A stretch of 64,000 bases of DNA from assembly GCF_003340475.1 (NCBI RefSeq), contig NZ_QBKA01000002.1:1249501-1313500 (forward strand), given 5' to 3'. The notes beneath the pieces are model-generated. The model was not told the origin of the DNA and ran no database searches. It saw only the letters and a program-made list of their open reading frames with translations. This document shows, piece by piece, positions 24,780 through 33,964 of this stretch. Numbering within the stretch: position 1 is the stretch's first letter; each line of letters begins with the position of its first letter. Source of the stretch: Alteripontixanthobacter maritimus. Lineage in GTDB: Bacteria; Pseudomonadota; Alphaproteobacteria; Sphingomonadales; Sphingomonadaceae. Both the position numbers and the translations under genes were made by a program.

Positions 24780-25973
24780 TCAGTCGCGTGTGAAGTAGCT
24801 GGCCAGTTCGACATGGGTCGACCAGCGAAACTGGCCAACCGGGCGCACTTCCCGGCATACGAAACCTGCATCGACCATACGCTTGGCATCACGCGCCCAG
24901 CTGGCTGGATTGCAACTGACATAGACCACGCGGGCCAATTTGCTTTCGGCGATCTGGTCCACCTGTTCGCGCGCGCCGGCCCGGGGCGGATCGAGCAGCG
25001 CGGCGTCGAAGCGGTTCAGTTCCTCCGCGCGCAACGGATTGCGGAACAGGTCGCGGTGCAGCGAATGGACCGGCCGGCCATACGCCCGCGCCGCGCTTTG
25101 GCAGGCGAGGTGCGTATCGCGCGCCGCTTCCACCGCCAGAACCTTGGTCTTGTCTGCCAGCGCGAAGGCGAAGGTGCCCAATCCCGCGAACAGATCCGCC
25201 ACCGTCGCGGCGTCGCCTATCCAGTCCTGCGCCGCGGCGAGCAAGGCCCGCTCCCCGTCGCGTGTAGCCTGCAGGAACGCACCGGGCGGCAGCGGGACAG
25301 GTACGCCCGACAGGGTGATCGTAACCGGCTCCGGCTCCCAACTGGTTTCCGGCCCATAACCCTGATCTAGCGACAGCCGCGCCAGCCCGTTGTCGCGCGC
25401 GAAATCGAGCATCGCCTCGGTCTGTTCCAGCCCCTCGACCTGCAGGTTCCGGATCGCGCAATCGACGCCTCCATCCGCCAGCGTCAGGTCTATATCGGCT
25501 GCGTATTTCCCGCCCCGTGCAGACAGCATCGCGCGCAGCGGCGTGACCAGCGCGAACAGGTCTGGATGCAGCACATGGCATTCGGTAATATCGACCAGCC
25601 TGTGCGATCCCGCTTCGCGAAACCCGACCTGCGCTCGCCCGCCGCCATTGACGGCATGAAGTGTCGCCCGTCGCCGACTGAACGGCGGCGACATCTGCGC
25701 CGGCTCGATCGCAAGCGGTTCGATGCCCTGCTTGCGCGCGGCGGTCAGCACCCGGTCCGTGACGAAGTCTGCCAGCACCGCATCGTCCGCATGCTGCAAC
25801 TGGCATCCGCCGCAACGTCCGAAATGGCGGCAAGGTGGGCAGGCGTGGTGCGGGCCGGGTTCGATCGTGCCATCTTCGCTGACGACATCGCCGGTAACCG
25901 CTCCTGCGATATGGCGGCCCGACGCTGTCACGCCCTCCCCCTTGGCAGCGATTCGAATAATGGGTTCAGTCAT
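24780..25973 (-). CDS. Class I SAM-dependent RNA methyltransferase, RlmD/TrmA family
   Basis: 397 residues. CPPCRHFGRCGGCQLQH (about 41-57) provides the four Fe-S cluster cysteines of the RumA/RlmD branch. DLFAGLGTFAFALA is SAM motif I, DPPRAGA holds the conserved Asp, and VVYVSCNPASWARD carries the catalytic Cys that attacks uracil C6. The N-terminal TRAM domain is short or absent. The product should form m5U in rRNA (probably 23S), though tRNA cannot be ruled out. It overlaps the nnr stop by 4 bp and ends the ilvD-lipoprotein-nnr run. Confidence 0.87.
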   Translation of the reverse strand: MTEPIIRIAAKGEGVTASGRHIAGAVTGDVVSEDGTIEPGPHHACPPCRHFGRCGGCQLQHADDAVLADFVTDRVLTAARKQGIEPLAIEPAQMSPPFSRRRATLHAVNGGGRAQVGFREAGSHRLVDITECHVLHPDLFALVTPLRAMLSARGGKYAADIDLTLADGGVDCAIRNLQVEGLEQTEAMLDFARDNGLARLSLDQGYGPETSWEPEPVTITLSGVPVPLPPGAFLQATRDGERALLAAAQDWIGDAATVADLFAGLGTFAFALADKTKVLAVEAARDTHLACQSAARAYGRPVHSLHRDLFRNPLRAEELNRFDAALLDPPRAGAREQVDQIAESKLARVVYVSCNPASWARDAKRMVDAGFVCREVRPVGQFRWSTHVELASYFTRD

Positions 25974-27364
25974 AGAAATTGCTTCATGGCTCGGCGCACA
26001 TGCGCGGCCAGCCGGGACGATGAAAACGAAGGACCAGCCAGCTCGGCCGCCTCGTGATGCAGATAAACCGCCTTACTCGCCGCGCGATAGGCCGATGCGC
26101 CGCCAGCCATTCGCGCCGCGCAGATACCGGCCAACACATCGCCGCTGCCAGCCACGGACAGCCAGCTCGAACCGGGCGGGAACAGTCCGGTCCGCCCATC
26201 CGCACACAGCACTGTTCCGCATCCCTTCGCCAATACCGCCGCGCCGGTTTGCTGCGACAGAGCGCGTGCGCGTTCCAGCCTTGTGTCGCCCTTCGCACCG
26301 AAAGCCTTGGCTAACGCCGCCAGTTCGCCGTCATGCGGAGTAAGCAGGATGCACGCGGGGTCGATGGTCGCCAGCGTTTCAGGTCCAAGCAAATGCAGCG
26401 CATCGGCATCGATCACCAGCCTATGCCGGCTGTCCAGCGCGTCGGCCAACCGAGCGCGCGCTTTGCGGTCCCGCCCAAGCCCCGGACCGATCAGCACCGC
26501 CCCGATGCGCTCGTCCGACAACGCTTCTTCCAGAGACTGCTCGTCCAGCACAAGATCGGCGGGGGCGGCCGGGTGCGAGTGCTCGGCCAGCAATTTCACA
26601 TAGCCCGCACCCGCGCCCATAGCGCCCTGCGCAGACAACAACGCCGCGCCCGGCATCGCACCCGCGACCACCGCGACCAGTCCGCGGCTGTATTTGTGCG
26701 CACCGGTTGCAGGAGGCTCGATGATCGGCGTGCCGACAAGCTCCGTACCGCTATCGGCCGGTTCGATACCGATATCGATCAGCCGCAACTTGCCCATCCG
26801 GTCCTGTCCCGGCCCGGTCCAGTGCGCGGGTTTCCAGGCTCCCAATGCGAACGTCGCATCATACGGAGCAACATCGTTCAGCAGCTCGCCCATATCGGCG
26901 GCGATACCGCTGGGCAGATCGACCGCCACGCCGATATCGTGCACAGCGCGTAATTGTGCCGCTGCATCGGCCAACACGTTATCGATCGGGCGCGACAATC
27001 CGCTTCCGAACAGGCAATCAACAAAAGTTGCACCCGATGCAGGTTCGAACTTCTCCGCCAGCGGACCTCGATATGTGTCGCGCGCGGCCTTCGCAGGTGG
27101 AGTGGCTGGCGCAAAGGGTGCGATGACTTTGACCGGCAGTCCGCGCGTATGCAGGGTCGCCGCAATCACATACCCGTCGCCGCCATTATTGCCCGGCCCG
27201 CACAGGACGGTCACGGACCGGCCCGCTGCCATGCGCCAGATCCATTCCGCCACACCGCGTCCAGCACGGTCCATCAGCTCGGTTTCGGAAATGCCCGCCG
27301 CGATCAGCTTGCGCTCCGCATCGCGCATCTGTCCGGCGGTCAGGATCTGGTTATGCACCGCCAT
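25970..27364 (-). CDS. nnr: Bifunctional NAD(P)H-hydrate epimerase/dehydratase
   Basis: 464 residues from ATG 27364. The NnrE epimerase (YjeF-N) domain, about 1-210, contains CGPGNNGGDGYV and an SGIAADMG loop. The NnrD dehydratase domain, about 220-460, contains AGAMPGAALLSAQGAMGAGAGYV, LTPHDGELAAL and VAGSGDVLAGI, the ADP-dependent ribokinase-like signature. The enzyme repairs damaged NADHX/NADPHX in the cytoplasm. The start lies 14 bp inside the end of the small lipoprotein gene; a longer open frame would bury that gene and was not used. Confidence 0.93.
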   Translation of the reverse strand: MAVHNQILTAGQMRDAERKLIAAGISETELMDRAGRGVAEWIWRMAAGRSVTVLCGPGNNGGDGYVIAATLHTRGLPVKVIAPFAPATPPAKAARDTYRGPLAEKFEPASGATFVDCLFGSGLSRPIDNVLADAAAQLRAVHDIGVAVDLPSGIAADMGELLNDVAPYDATFALGAWKPAHWTGPGQDRMGKLRLIDIGIEPADSGTELVGTPIIEPPATGAHKYSRGLVAVVAGAMPGAALLSAQGAMGAGAGYVKLLAEHSHPAAPADLVLDEQSLEEALSDERIGAVLIGPGLGRDRKARARLADALDSRHRLVIDADALHLLGPETLATIDPACILLTPHDGELAALAKAFGAKGDTRLERARALSQQTGAAVLAKGCGTVLCADGRTGLFPPGSSWLSVAGSGDVLAGICAARMAGGASAYRAASKAVYLHHEAAELAGPSFSSSRLAAHVRRAMKQFL

Positions 27365-27746
27365 TCCCAGCGGCTGGATCAGCTGATTTCGCACGGGCGG
27401 GGAAGCGGTAGCGGTCGCCGTCGATGGCGATTTCCAGCATTCCGTCAGCATAGGACTGCGCGGCCGTGTCCGCGCCATCGGCGGCGGCCAGCCCCTTGCC
27501 ATCGGGCAAGCGATCGAAGCGGCGCAATCCGCCATCGGGGTGGCGCACCACGACTTGCGCGCCGTCATCGCTTGCGACCTCTTCGATCGTGCAGATCGCG
27601 GCAAACTGGCTGCCTTCGCCGATGGCGCATTCAATGCGCTCTAGTGCGGCAACCCGTTCAGCATCCGCTTCGCGCGCCTGTTCGGTTTCACTTTGCGAGC
27701 AGGCGACCAAGGTCAAAGCCAATGCGACGGACGCGAAACCGCGCAT
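27351..27746 (-). CDS. Small hypothetical lipoprotein
   Basis: 131 residues. The start is taken at ATG 27746, which shares one base with the ilvD stop (TGATG); a GTG three bases earlier is possible. [19 protein letters not shown] is a short lipoprotein signal with lipobox LVAC. The mature part has a heptad-like AREADAERVAALERIECAIG helix, then a beta-rich stretch (VVVRHPDGGLRRFDRL and MLEIAIDGDRYRFPA). I recognise no family. It is wedged between ilvD and nnr and probably co-translated with both, though their functions give no hint to its role. Confidence 0.7.
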   Translation of the reverse strand: MRGFASVALALTLVACSQSETEQAREADAERVAALERIECAIGEGSQFAAICTIEEVASDDGAQVVVRHPDGGLRRFDRLPDGKGLAAADGADTAAQSYADGMLEIAIDGDRYRFPARAKSADPAAGNGGA

Positions 27747-29602
27747 CACCGGCGCTTCAACTGTGTAACGTCGCGCACTGCGCCAAGCGCCGCGCTGGTG
27801 GTCATCGCGGCATAGGCCTGCAGAGCGGGTGACACTTTGCGCGGACGGTCCTTCGCTGGTTGCCAGGCGGCATCGCCCTTCGCCTCCATAGTCGCGCGCC
27901 GACGCGTCAGCTCTTCGTCCGACACATCCAGATCGACCGTCCGGTTCGGAATGTCGATGCGGATCGTGTCACCTTCCTCGACCAGCGCGATAGTGCCGCC
28001 TTCCGCTGCCTCGGGTGAGGCGTGGCCGATGGACAGGCCCGACGTTCCGCCCGAAAACCGCCCATCGGTCAGGAGCGCGCAGGCCGCGCCCAGCCCTTTC
28101 GATTTGAGGTAGCTTGTCGGATACAGCATTTCCTGCATTCCCGGCCCGCCGCGCGGCCCTTCATAGCGTATCACGACGACATCACCCGCCACCACTTCGT
28201 CCGCCAGAATTGCGGCCACCGCATCGTCCTGGCTTTCGAACACCCGCGCGGGGCCGGTGAAGGTGAGGATGCTCTCATCCACCCCGGCGGTCTTCACAAT
28301 GCAGCCGTCGCGCGCGATATTGCCCGACAGCACGGCCAGCCCGCCATCCTGGCTGAACGCGGCTTCCTTGCTGCGGATGACGCCTTTTTCGCGGTCGGTG
28401 TCGAGGCTTTCCCAGCGGCGCGACTGGCTGAAAGCGGTCTGGGTCGGCACCCCGCCCGGCGCTGCGGAATAGAATTCGCGCACCTTGCCATTATTCGTGC
28501 GGCTGATGTCCCAATCGTCCAGCGCATCGGCCATGGTCGGGCTGTGCACTGTCGGCAGCGCGGTGGTCAGCAGCCCTGCCCGGTCGAGCTGGCCTAGGAT
28601 CGCCATGATCCCGCCGGCGCGGTGGACGTCCTCCATATGCACGTCGTCCTTCGCCGGTGCGACCTTGGACAGGCACGGCACACGGCGCGACAACCGGTCA
28701 ATATCTGACATGGTGAAGTCCACCCCGGCCTCGTGCGCGGCGGCCAGCAGATGCAGGACGGTGTTGGTCGATCCGCCCATCGCGATATCCAGGCTCATGG
28801 CGTTTTCGAACGCTTCGAAGCTGGCGATGCTGCGAGGCAGGACGCTAGCATCGTCCTCCTCGTAATGACGCTTGGCCAAGGTCACGATCAGCCGGCCCGC
28901 CCGCTCGAACAAAGCCTTGCGATCCGAATGCGTAGCCAGGACGGAGCCATTGCCCGGCAGCGAGAGCCCCAGCGCCTCGGTCAGGCAGTTCATGGAATTG
29001 GCGGTGAACATGCCGGAACACGATCCACAGGTCGGGCAGGCGGCGCGCTCGATATCGGTGACCTGTTCGTCGGTATACCTGTCGTCGGCAGCTGCAACCA
29101 TCGCATCCACCAAATCGAGCGCCTTTTCCTTGCCATCGACCACCACCTTGCCGGCTTCCATCGGGCCGCCGGATACGAACACGGCCGGGACGTTGAGGCG
29201 CATCGCGGCATTCAGCATTCCCGGCGTAATCTTGTCGCAATTGGAAATGCACACCATCGCATCGGCGCAATGGGCGTTGACCATATACTCCACGCTGTCC
29301 GCGATAAGATCGCGACTGGGGAGCGAATAGAGCATTCCGTCATGCCCCATCGCGATCCCGTCATCCACCGCTATGGTGTTGAATTCCTTGGCAACTCCGC
29401 CTGCCGCCTCGATCTCACGCGCGACCAATTGGCCCAGATCCTTCAGATGCACATGGCCCGGCACGAACTGGGTGAAGCTGTTGACCACGGCGATGATCGG
29501 CTTGCCGAAATCGCCGTCCTTCATGCCGGTTGCGCGCCACAAGCCGCGCGCACCCGCCATGTTGCGGCCGTGAGTGGTGGTGCGGGAACGATAGGCAGGC
29601 AT
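27746..29602 (-). CDS. ilvD: Dihydroxy-acid dehydratase
   Basis: 618 residues, full length. It converts 2,3-dihydroxy-isovalerate (or -methylvalerate) to the 2-oxo acid in valine, leucine and isoleucine synthesis. [13 protein letters not shown] and [19 protein letters not shown] hold the Fe-S cluster cysteines, and [23 protein letters not shown] near the C-terminus is the IlvD/Edd signature. The N-terminus [27 protein letters not shown] is typical of the family. The stop overlaps the lipoprotein start by one base. No leader peptide or attenuator was seen in the short upstream gap. Confidence 0.96.
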   Translation of the reverse strand: MPAYRSRTTTHGRNMAGARGLWRATGMKDGDFGKPIIAVVNSFTQFVPGHVHLKDLGQLVAREIEAAGGVAKEFNTIAVDDGIAMGHDGMLYSLPSRDLIADSVEYMVNAHCADAMVCISNCDKITPGMLNAAMRLNVPAVFVSGGPMEAGKVVVDGKEKALDLVDAMVAAADDRYTDEQVTDIERAACPTCGSCSGMFTANSMNCLTEALGLSLPGNGSVLATHSDRKALFERAGRLIVTLAKRHYEEDDASVLPRSIASFEAFENAMSLDIAMGGSTNTVLHLLAAAHEAGVDFTMSDIDRLSRRVPCLSKVAPAKDDVHMEDVHRAGGIMAILGQLDRAGLLTTALPTVHSPTMADALDDWDISRTNNGKVREFYSAAPGGVPTQTAFSQSRRWESLDTDREKGVIRSKEAAFSQDGGLAVLSGNIARDGCIVKTAGVDESILTFTGPARVFESQDDAVAAILADEVVAGDVVVIRYEGPRGGPGMQEMLYPTSYLKSKGLGAACALLTDGRFSGGTSGLSIGHASPEAAEGGTIALVEEGDTIRIDIPNRTVDLDVSDEELTRRRATMEAKGDAAWQPAKDRPRKVSPALQAYAAMTTSAALGAVRDVTQLKRR

Positions 29603-29685
29603 GGCGGGCTCCGGATGGGTGCGCTTGAGCGGACACTCTACCGCAAGCGGCGCGCCAGCCTAAGCACAAAACTGTTGGCGGCGTC

Positions 29686-30414
29686 CTAGCTACTCTTCAT
29701 CGCCAGCGCTGTGCGGTTCGCGACATCGGCGATCAAGGCTGCCCAGCGCGCCTGCTCGGCCTTGGTAGCGAGCAAATCCTGCCTGATTTCGATGGTGAGG
29801 TAGGGGCGACCGTGCGCCTCGGCATGCCGGTCCATCGTGGCGTTCAGCTGCTTGCCGGAATATGGCTCGTTATCGCCCACCGTCAGCCCTTCGGCCGCGA
29901 ACATCCGCATCGCGTGGAGCGCGGCGCGGTCATCCTGATTGTATAGCAGTGCAACTTCCCAAGGGCGCGGCTCTCCGGTCGTTTCCAGCTTGGGCGTGAA
30001 GCTGTGCAGCGCCACGATCAGTTCGGGGCGTGCATCGTCCAGCCAATTGGCCAGCGCGTCGTGATAGGGGCGGTGATAGCTCGCCAACCGGCTTTCGATA
30101 TCGGCGCCGATATTGCCCGCGATCAGGTGTCCGTCGCTGTTGATCGGGACGACCGCATCTTCGTCCTCGCGCCGGTGTAAGTCGCATACCAGGCGGCTGA
30201 CGCAGGCGATATGCGCGGGGATCGCGTGACGGCGGGCAAGCCGGTCGGCCACGCCCCCCACTCCGATATCGACGCCGATATGCGTTTCGACGAGCGATTG
30301 CGGCACGCCCAAAGGCACATCGTCCGGAACGTAGCTGCTCGCATGGTCCGCAAGACAGACGATACCGCCGGGTCGCGGTACGCCGACCTGGCGAAAGGGC
30401 AGTCCATCAATCAT
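29686..30414 (-). CDS. N-formylglutamate amidohydrolase family protein
   Basis: 242 residues. VCLADHASSYVPDD (about 19-32) and VSRLVCDLHR (about 73) match the HutG/FGase family, in which His, Asp and Glu residues bind the catalytic metal; LIVALHSFTP is the next conserved strand. No histidine-utilisation genes are nearby, so the substrate may be another N-formyl or aminoacyl compound. The gene begins 9 bp after the ispE stop and probably shares its transcript. The name describes a family rather than a demonstrated reaction. Confidence 0.78.
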   Translation of the reverse strand: MIDGLPFRQVGVPRPGGIVCLADHASSYVPDDVPLGVPQSLVETHIGVDIGVGGVADRLARRHAIPAHIACVSRLVCDLHRREDEDAVVPINSDGHLIAGNIGADIESRLASYHRPYHDALANWLDDARPELIVALHSFTPKLETTGEPRPWEVALLYNQDDRAALHAMRMFAAEGLTVGDNEPYSGKQLNATMDRHAEAHGRPYLTIEIRQDLLATKAEQARWAALIADVANRTALAMKSS

Positions 30415-30423
30415 GTCGGGCAG

Positions 30424-31230
30424 TCATCTGAGATTTCCAGTCATTTGCCACCAGTCGGGATGCGCCCGGGCGACGGTTTCCGCCACCTCGAGCATGACGT
30501 CATGGCGTTCGTAAATTGCGAAACAGGTTGCCCCCGATCCCGACATTCGCGCCAGCAATGGCCCGGTCCGGTCAAGCGCGGTCAATATTTCGGCGATCGG
30601 CGGACATAGGCTAATCGCGGCAAGTTGCAGATCGTTCCGGCCGGCAAGGGCAATTTGCGACACAGGCCCCTTCGTCAGCGGTCCGCGATCGGTCCCGTCC
30701 CATGCGGCGAATACCGGACCCGTCGAAAGCGGTATGCGCGGATTGACAAGCAATACTGGCAGTCCCGTCCAGTCGCTTGCCACGGGCTCAAGCACGGTGC
30801 CGGTTCCGCGCCCGATACAGGTCGTGCTGGCGACACAGGCCGGGACGTCTGCGCCAAGCGACGCGGCGCGATCCTGCCAACCGTCGGGCAGTCCCTGCAG
30901 GGCCTTTACAATTCTGAACACTGCGCCCGCATCGGCCGACCCGCCGCCCAGCCCTGCGGCAACGGGCAGCGCCTTGTCGAGCGTGATGGCAAGACCGTTA
31001 GGACGGGGCAGTTTTCCCAACGCCCGCATTACCAAATTATCAAACGGATCAATCGGTTGCTGGGCGAACTCGCCAACAGTTGTAAGTGAGTCCTGCTCGG
31101 CGATGCCGGCTGTCAGCGTATCGCCACTATCGACGAATGCGAAGACCGTCTCCAGCTCGTGATACCCGTCGTCGCGCCGCGCGCGGACGTGCAGCGCGAG
31201 GTTGATCTTCGCGTAAGCCGTTTCGCGCAT
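30424..31230 (-). CDS. ispE: 4-diphosphocytidyl-2-C-methyl-D-erythritol kinase
   Basis: 268 residues. IspE phosphorylates CDP-ME in the non-mevalonate isoprenoid pathway. YAKINLALHVRARRDDGYHELET at the N-terminus and PVAAGLGGGSADAG (89-102), the GHMP kinase ATP loop, are diagnostic. MSGSGATCFAIYE near the C-terminus is the third GHMP motif. The ATG is only 5 bp from the edge of a palindromic repeat that fills the gap to the upstream ETF-QO gene, so its RBS region abuts a strong hairpin. Confidence 0.95.
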   Translation of the reverse strand: MRETAYAKINLALHVRARRDDGYHELETVFAFVDSGDTLTAGIAEQDSLTTVGEFAQQPIDPFDNLVMRALGKLPRPNGLAITLDKALPVAAGLGGGSADAGAVFRIVKALQGLPDGWQDRAASLGADVPACVASTTCIGRGTGTVLEPVASDWTGLPVLLVNPRIPLSTGPVFAAWDGTDRGPLTKGPVSQIALAGRNDLQLAAISLCPPIAEILTALDRTGPLLARMSGSGATCFAIYERHDVMLEVAETVARAHPDWWQMTGNLR

Positions 31231-31234
31231 GTTA

Positions 31235-31376
31235 AATCCTCCCCCATCGGGGGAGCGGGACCACGAAGTGGTGGAGGAGCAGGCGGTTCATGGAATGACT
31301 TTCGGTAGCGGCGCTCATTCGAAGGTGCCCCTCCACCATCCTGTGGATGGTCCCCCTCCCCGTTTTGGGGAGGATT
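31235..31376. repeat. Long palindromic intergenic element (REP/MITE-like)
   Basis: The ends are inverted copies: AATCCTCCCC at 31235 and GGGGAGGATT ending at 31376. Internally GGACCAC...GTGGTGGAGG near 31257 pairs with CCTCCACCATCCTGTGGATGGTCC near 31330, and local GGGGGAG/CTCCCC arms add further hairpins. It occupies the whole gap between the ETF-QO and ispE genes and its edge covers the ETF-QO stop codon. It encodes no protein and no flanking target duplication is obvious. Confidence 0.8.
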
Positions 31377-33045
31377 ACATGTTTGGATAATTCGGTCCGC
31401 CGCCGCCTTCGGGTGTTGTCCATTCGATGTTCTGGTTCGGGTCCTTGATGTCGCAGGTCTTGCAGTGGACGCAGTTCTGCGAGTTGATGACAAATTCGGG
31501 CTTGCCCTCCTCGACACCGACCCATTCATATACACCCGCAGGACAATAGCGTGTCGACGGGCCGCCATAGACTTCCAGCTCGCTTGTGCGCTGCAGTTCG
31601 CGGTCGCATACTTTCAGGTGGCTCGGCTGGTCTTCGGCGTGGTTGGTGTTCGACAGGAACACGCTGGACAGCCGGTCAAAGCTGATGACGCCATCGGGCT
31701 TGGGATACTGGATCGGCCGAAACAAGTCGGCGCGACCGGTATGCAGATGGTCGGGCTTGTGCTTCATCGCGATCGGCAGGCCGATCTTCAGCTGCCGCAT
31801 CCACATGTCGATCCCGGCGATCACGGTGCCGATATCGCCGCCATATTTGGCAACGGCCGGCTGCGCGTTCTGGACTTTCTTCAGCTCGGTGGCGATCCAG
31901 CTTTCGCGCAAATTCGCGTCGTAATCGGCCAATTCAGTGTGTTCGGCGCCACTCGCAATGGCCGCCGCGACGCTTTCCGCCGCCAGCATCCCCGATTTCA
32001 TGGCAGTGTGGCTGCCCTTGATCCGCGGCACGTTCACGAAGCCCGCAGCGCAGCCGATCAGCGCCCCACCCGGAAAAGCGAGCTTCGGCACGGACTGCCA
32101 GCCGCCTTCATTGATGGCCCGCGCGCCGTAGGCCACGCGCTTTCCACCTTCGAGAATTTCGCGAACCTTGGGATGTTCTTTCCACCGCTGGAATTCCTGG
32201 AAGGGTGAAACGTACGGATTGGCGTAATCGAGCGCCGTCACGAAGCCCAACGCCACCTGTCCGTTCGCCTGGTGGTAGATGAACCCGCCGCCCCAGCTCT
32301 CGCTTTCGGAAAGCGGCCAGCCCTGCGTGTGGATGACGCGGCCCGGCTCATGATTTTCGGGCGCGACATCCCACAATTCCTTCACGCCCAGGCCATAGAC
32401 CTGCGGCTGGCAGTCGGCTTCCAGATCGAAGCGTGCCTTCATCTTCTTTGTGAGGTTGCCGCGCACACCCTCTGCAAACAAAGTATATTTCGCCTCGATC
32501 TCCATGCCCGGCTGGAAATCGCCCTTGCGGCTGCCGTCTTCGGCGATACCCATGTCCTGCGTGACAACGCCCGTCACCGCGCCGGCATCGTTCAGCATGA
32601 CTTCCGATGCGGGGAAGCCCGGAAATACCATCACGCCCAGCTCTTCCGCCCGCTCCCCCAGCCAGCGGGTTAGGTTGGCGAGGCTGACTGTGTAGGTGTT
32701 CTTGTTGTTCATGAATGGCGGCATCATGATGTGGGGCATTTCCCACTTGCCGCCCTTCGACAGCATCCAGTGCTGGTTGTCCGTAACCGGCACTTCGCCA
32801 AGCGGGCAATCGGTTTCGCGCCAGTCCGGGATCAACTCGTCCATTGCGCGCGGATCGACCACCGCGCCCGACAGGATGTGCGCCCCGATTTCGGAACCCT
32901 TCTCCAGCACCACGACTTCCAGATCCTCATTGATCTGTTTGAGCCGGATCGCGGCGGCAAGGCCGGCCACTCCGCCGCCGACGATGACGACGTCGCACGG
33001 CATGGATTCGCGTTCGATGGGTTCCTGATTGGGTTCGGGGCTCAT
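31375..33045 (-). CDS. Electron transfer flavoprotein-ubiquinone oxidoreductase
   Basis: 556 residues from ATG 33045. DVVIVGGGVAGLAAAIRLKQ is the FAD-binding Rossmann motif. The C-terminal CVHCKTCDIKDPNQNIEWTTPEGGGG is the ferredoxin-like segment with the [4Fe-4S] cysteines (an earlier CPAGVYEW supplies the first). The protein passes electrons from ETF, reduced by acyl-CoA and amino-acid dehydrogenases, to ubiquinone at the inner membrane. The stop codon lies in the edge of the palindromic repeat. The gene is divergent from the uracil-DNA-glycosylase-like gene with 113 bp between starts. Confidence 0.94.
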   Translation of the reverse strand: MSPEPNQEPIERESMPCDVVIVGGGVAGLAAAIRLKQINEDLEVVVLEKGSEIGAHILSGAVVDPRAMDELIPDWRETDCPLGEVPVTDNQHWMLSKGGKWEMPHIMMPPFMNNKNTYTVSLANLTRWLGERAEELGVMVFPGFPASEVMLNDAGAVTGVVTQDMGIAEDGSRKGDFQPGMEIEAKYTLFAEGVRGNLTKKMKARFDLEADCQPQVYGLGVKELWDVAPENHEPGRVIHTQGWPLSESESWGGGFIYHQANGQVALGFVTALDYANPYVSPFQEFQRWKEHPKVREILEGGKRVAYGARAINEGGWQSVPKLAFPGGALIGCAAGFVNVPRIKGSHTAMKSGMLAAESVAAAIASGAEHTELADYDANLRESWIATELKKVQNAQPAVAKYGGDIGTVIAGIDMWMRQLKIGLPIAMKHKPDHLHTGRADLFRPIQYPKPDGVISFDRLSSVFLSNTNHAEDQPSHLKVCDRELQRTSELEVYGGPSTRYCPAGVYEWVGVEEGKPEFVINSQNCVHCKTCDIKDPNQNIEWTTPEGGGGPNYPNM

Positions 33046-33158
33046 CCTAGGCTTCTTTCTCTTGTCTGCCCGGCCATCGTGCATGCGGCACCGTGGCGGG
33101 TTCGATCGTGTTGGTAATGCCTTGATTGACACGCTTTGAGAGGTCAAGACCCGCCCGG

Positions 33159-33959
33159 ATGACGATGCCGCCCCAAACCACCCCGCCAAAGCCCGACCTG
33201 GCTGAACAGATCGCTGCCGCGCTCGACTGGTGGCGCATGGCCGGGGTGGATCAGGATTACAGCGATAACGCTACGGAATGGCTTGCCCAGGCTGATACTG
33301 AGACACGCGGCGCAGCGGCTTCCGAAGTCGGCCAGTCTGCGGGTTCCGATGTCCGGAAACCTGCAACTATTGCCGCGCCACCTCCACCCCCAAAGATTGG
33401 CGGGAAGCCCGATACCTGGCCAGAAACACTGGAAGAATTCGCCTCATGGTGGTTGGCAGAGCCTTCTCTGGCACCCGGCGATCCGGCCAAACGTGTCGCC
33501 CCGCGTGGCAGCAATGGCGCAGAACTGATGGTGCTGGTGGCACATCCCGAGGCCGGCGACAGCGATACGCTGCTATCGGGACCTCATGGCATCATGCTGG
33601 CGGCCATGCTGAAGGCCATGGATATCGCCGCAGCCGATACTTATGTGGCCAGCGCCCTGCCCCTCACCATGCCGATGCCTGACTGGGAGCATCTGGCCGA
33701 GGCGGGTATGGGTTCGGTGCTGGCCCGCCATGTCGGTCTGGTGCAGCCCAAACGGCTCGTTGTTTTCGGGCGCGGCATTCTGCCGCTGCTATCACACGGT
33801 GCGGCGCAAGACGCTGCTTCGGTGCGCGAATTCCTCCATGATTCAGGTGCAAGCAAGGGGAGAACCCCGACGCTGGTCGCCGAAGGGTTGGATGTGTTGC
33901 TGGCACGCGCTCCGGCCCGCGCACGTTTCTGGCATCGCTGGCTCGATTGGACAAAATAA
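33159..33959 (+). CDS. Degenerate uracil-DNA glycosylase-superfamily protein
   Basis: 266 residues from ATG 33159. The first 80 residues contain a Trp-rich helix (AALDWWRMAGV) and a Pro-rich linker. The rest follows the family 4/5 UDG fold: VLVAHPEAGD where GEaPG is expected, SGPHGIMLAAMLKAM for the FVGpaGklL helix, DTYVASALPLTMPMP for the YitNvvkcrP segment, and RLVVFGRGILPLL. The catalytic acidic residue of GEaPG and the Asn are replaced and the Fe-S cysteines are missing, so it is probably not a standard glycosylase. It sits 5 bp upstream of a lytic transglycosylase gene. Confidence 0.65.
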   Translation: MTMPPQTTPPKPDLAEQIAAALDWWRMAGVDQDYSDNATEWLAQADTETRGAAASEVGQSAGSDVRKPATIAAPPPPPKIGGKPDTWPETLEEFASWWLAEPSLAPGDPAKRVAPRGSNGAELMVLVAHPEAGDSDTLLSGPHGIMLAAMLKAMDIAAADTYVASALPLTMPMPDWEHLAEAGMGSVLARHVGLVQPKRLVVFGRGILPLLSHGAAQDAASVREFLHDSGASKGRTPTLVAEGLDVLLARAPARARFWHRWLDWTK

Positions 33960-33964
33960 CTGCC

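Noticed and set aside
33060-33125. SOS-like site upstream of ETF-QO/UDG-like genes
   Set aside because: GTTC at about 33101 is followed seven bases later by TTGG, not GTTC.
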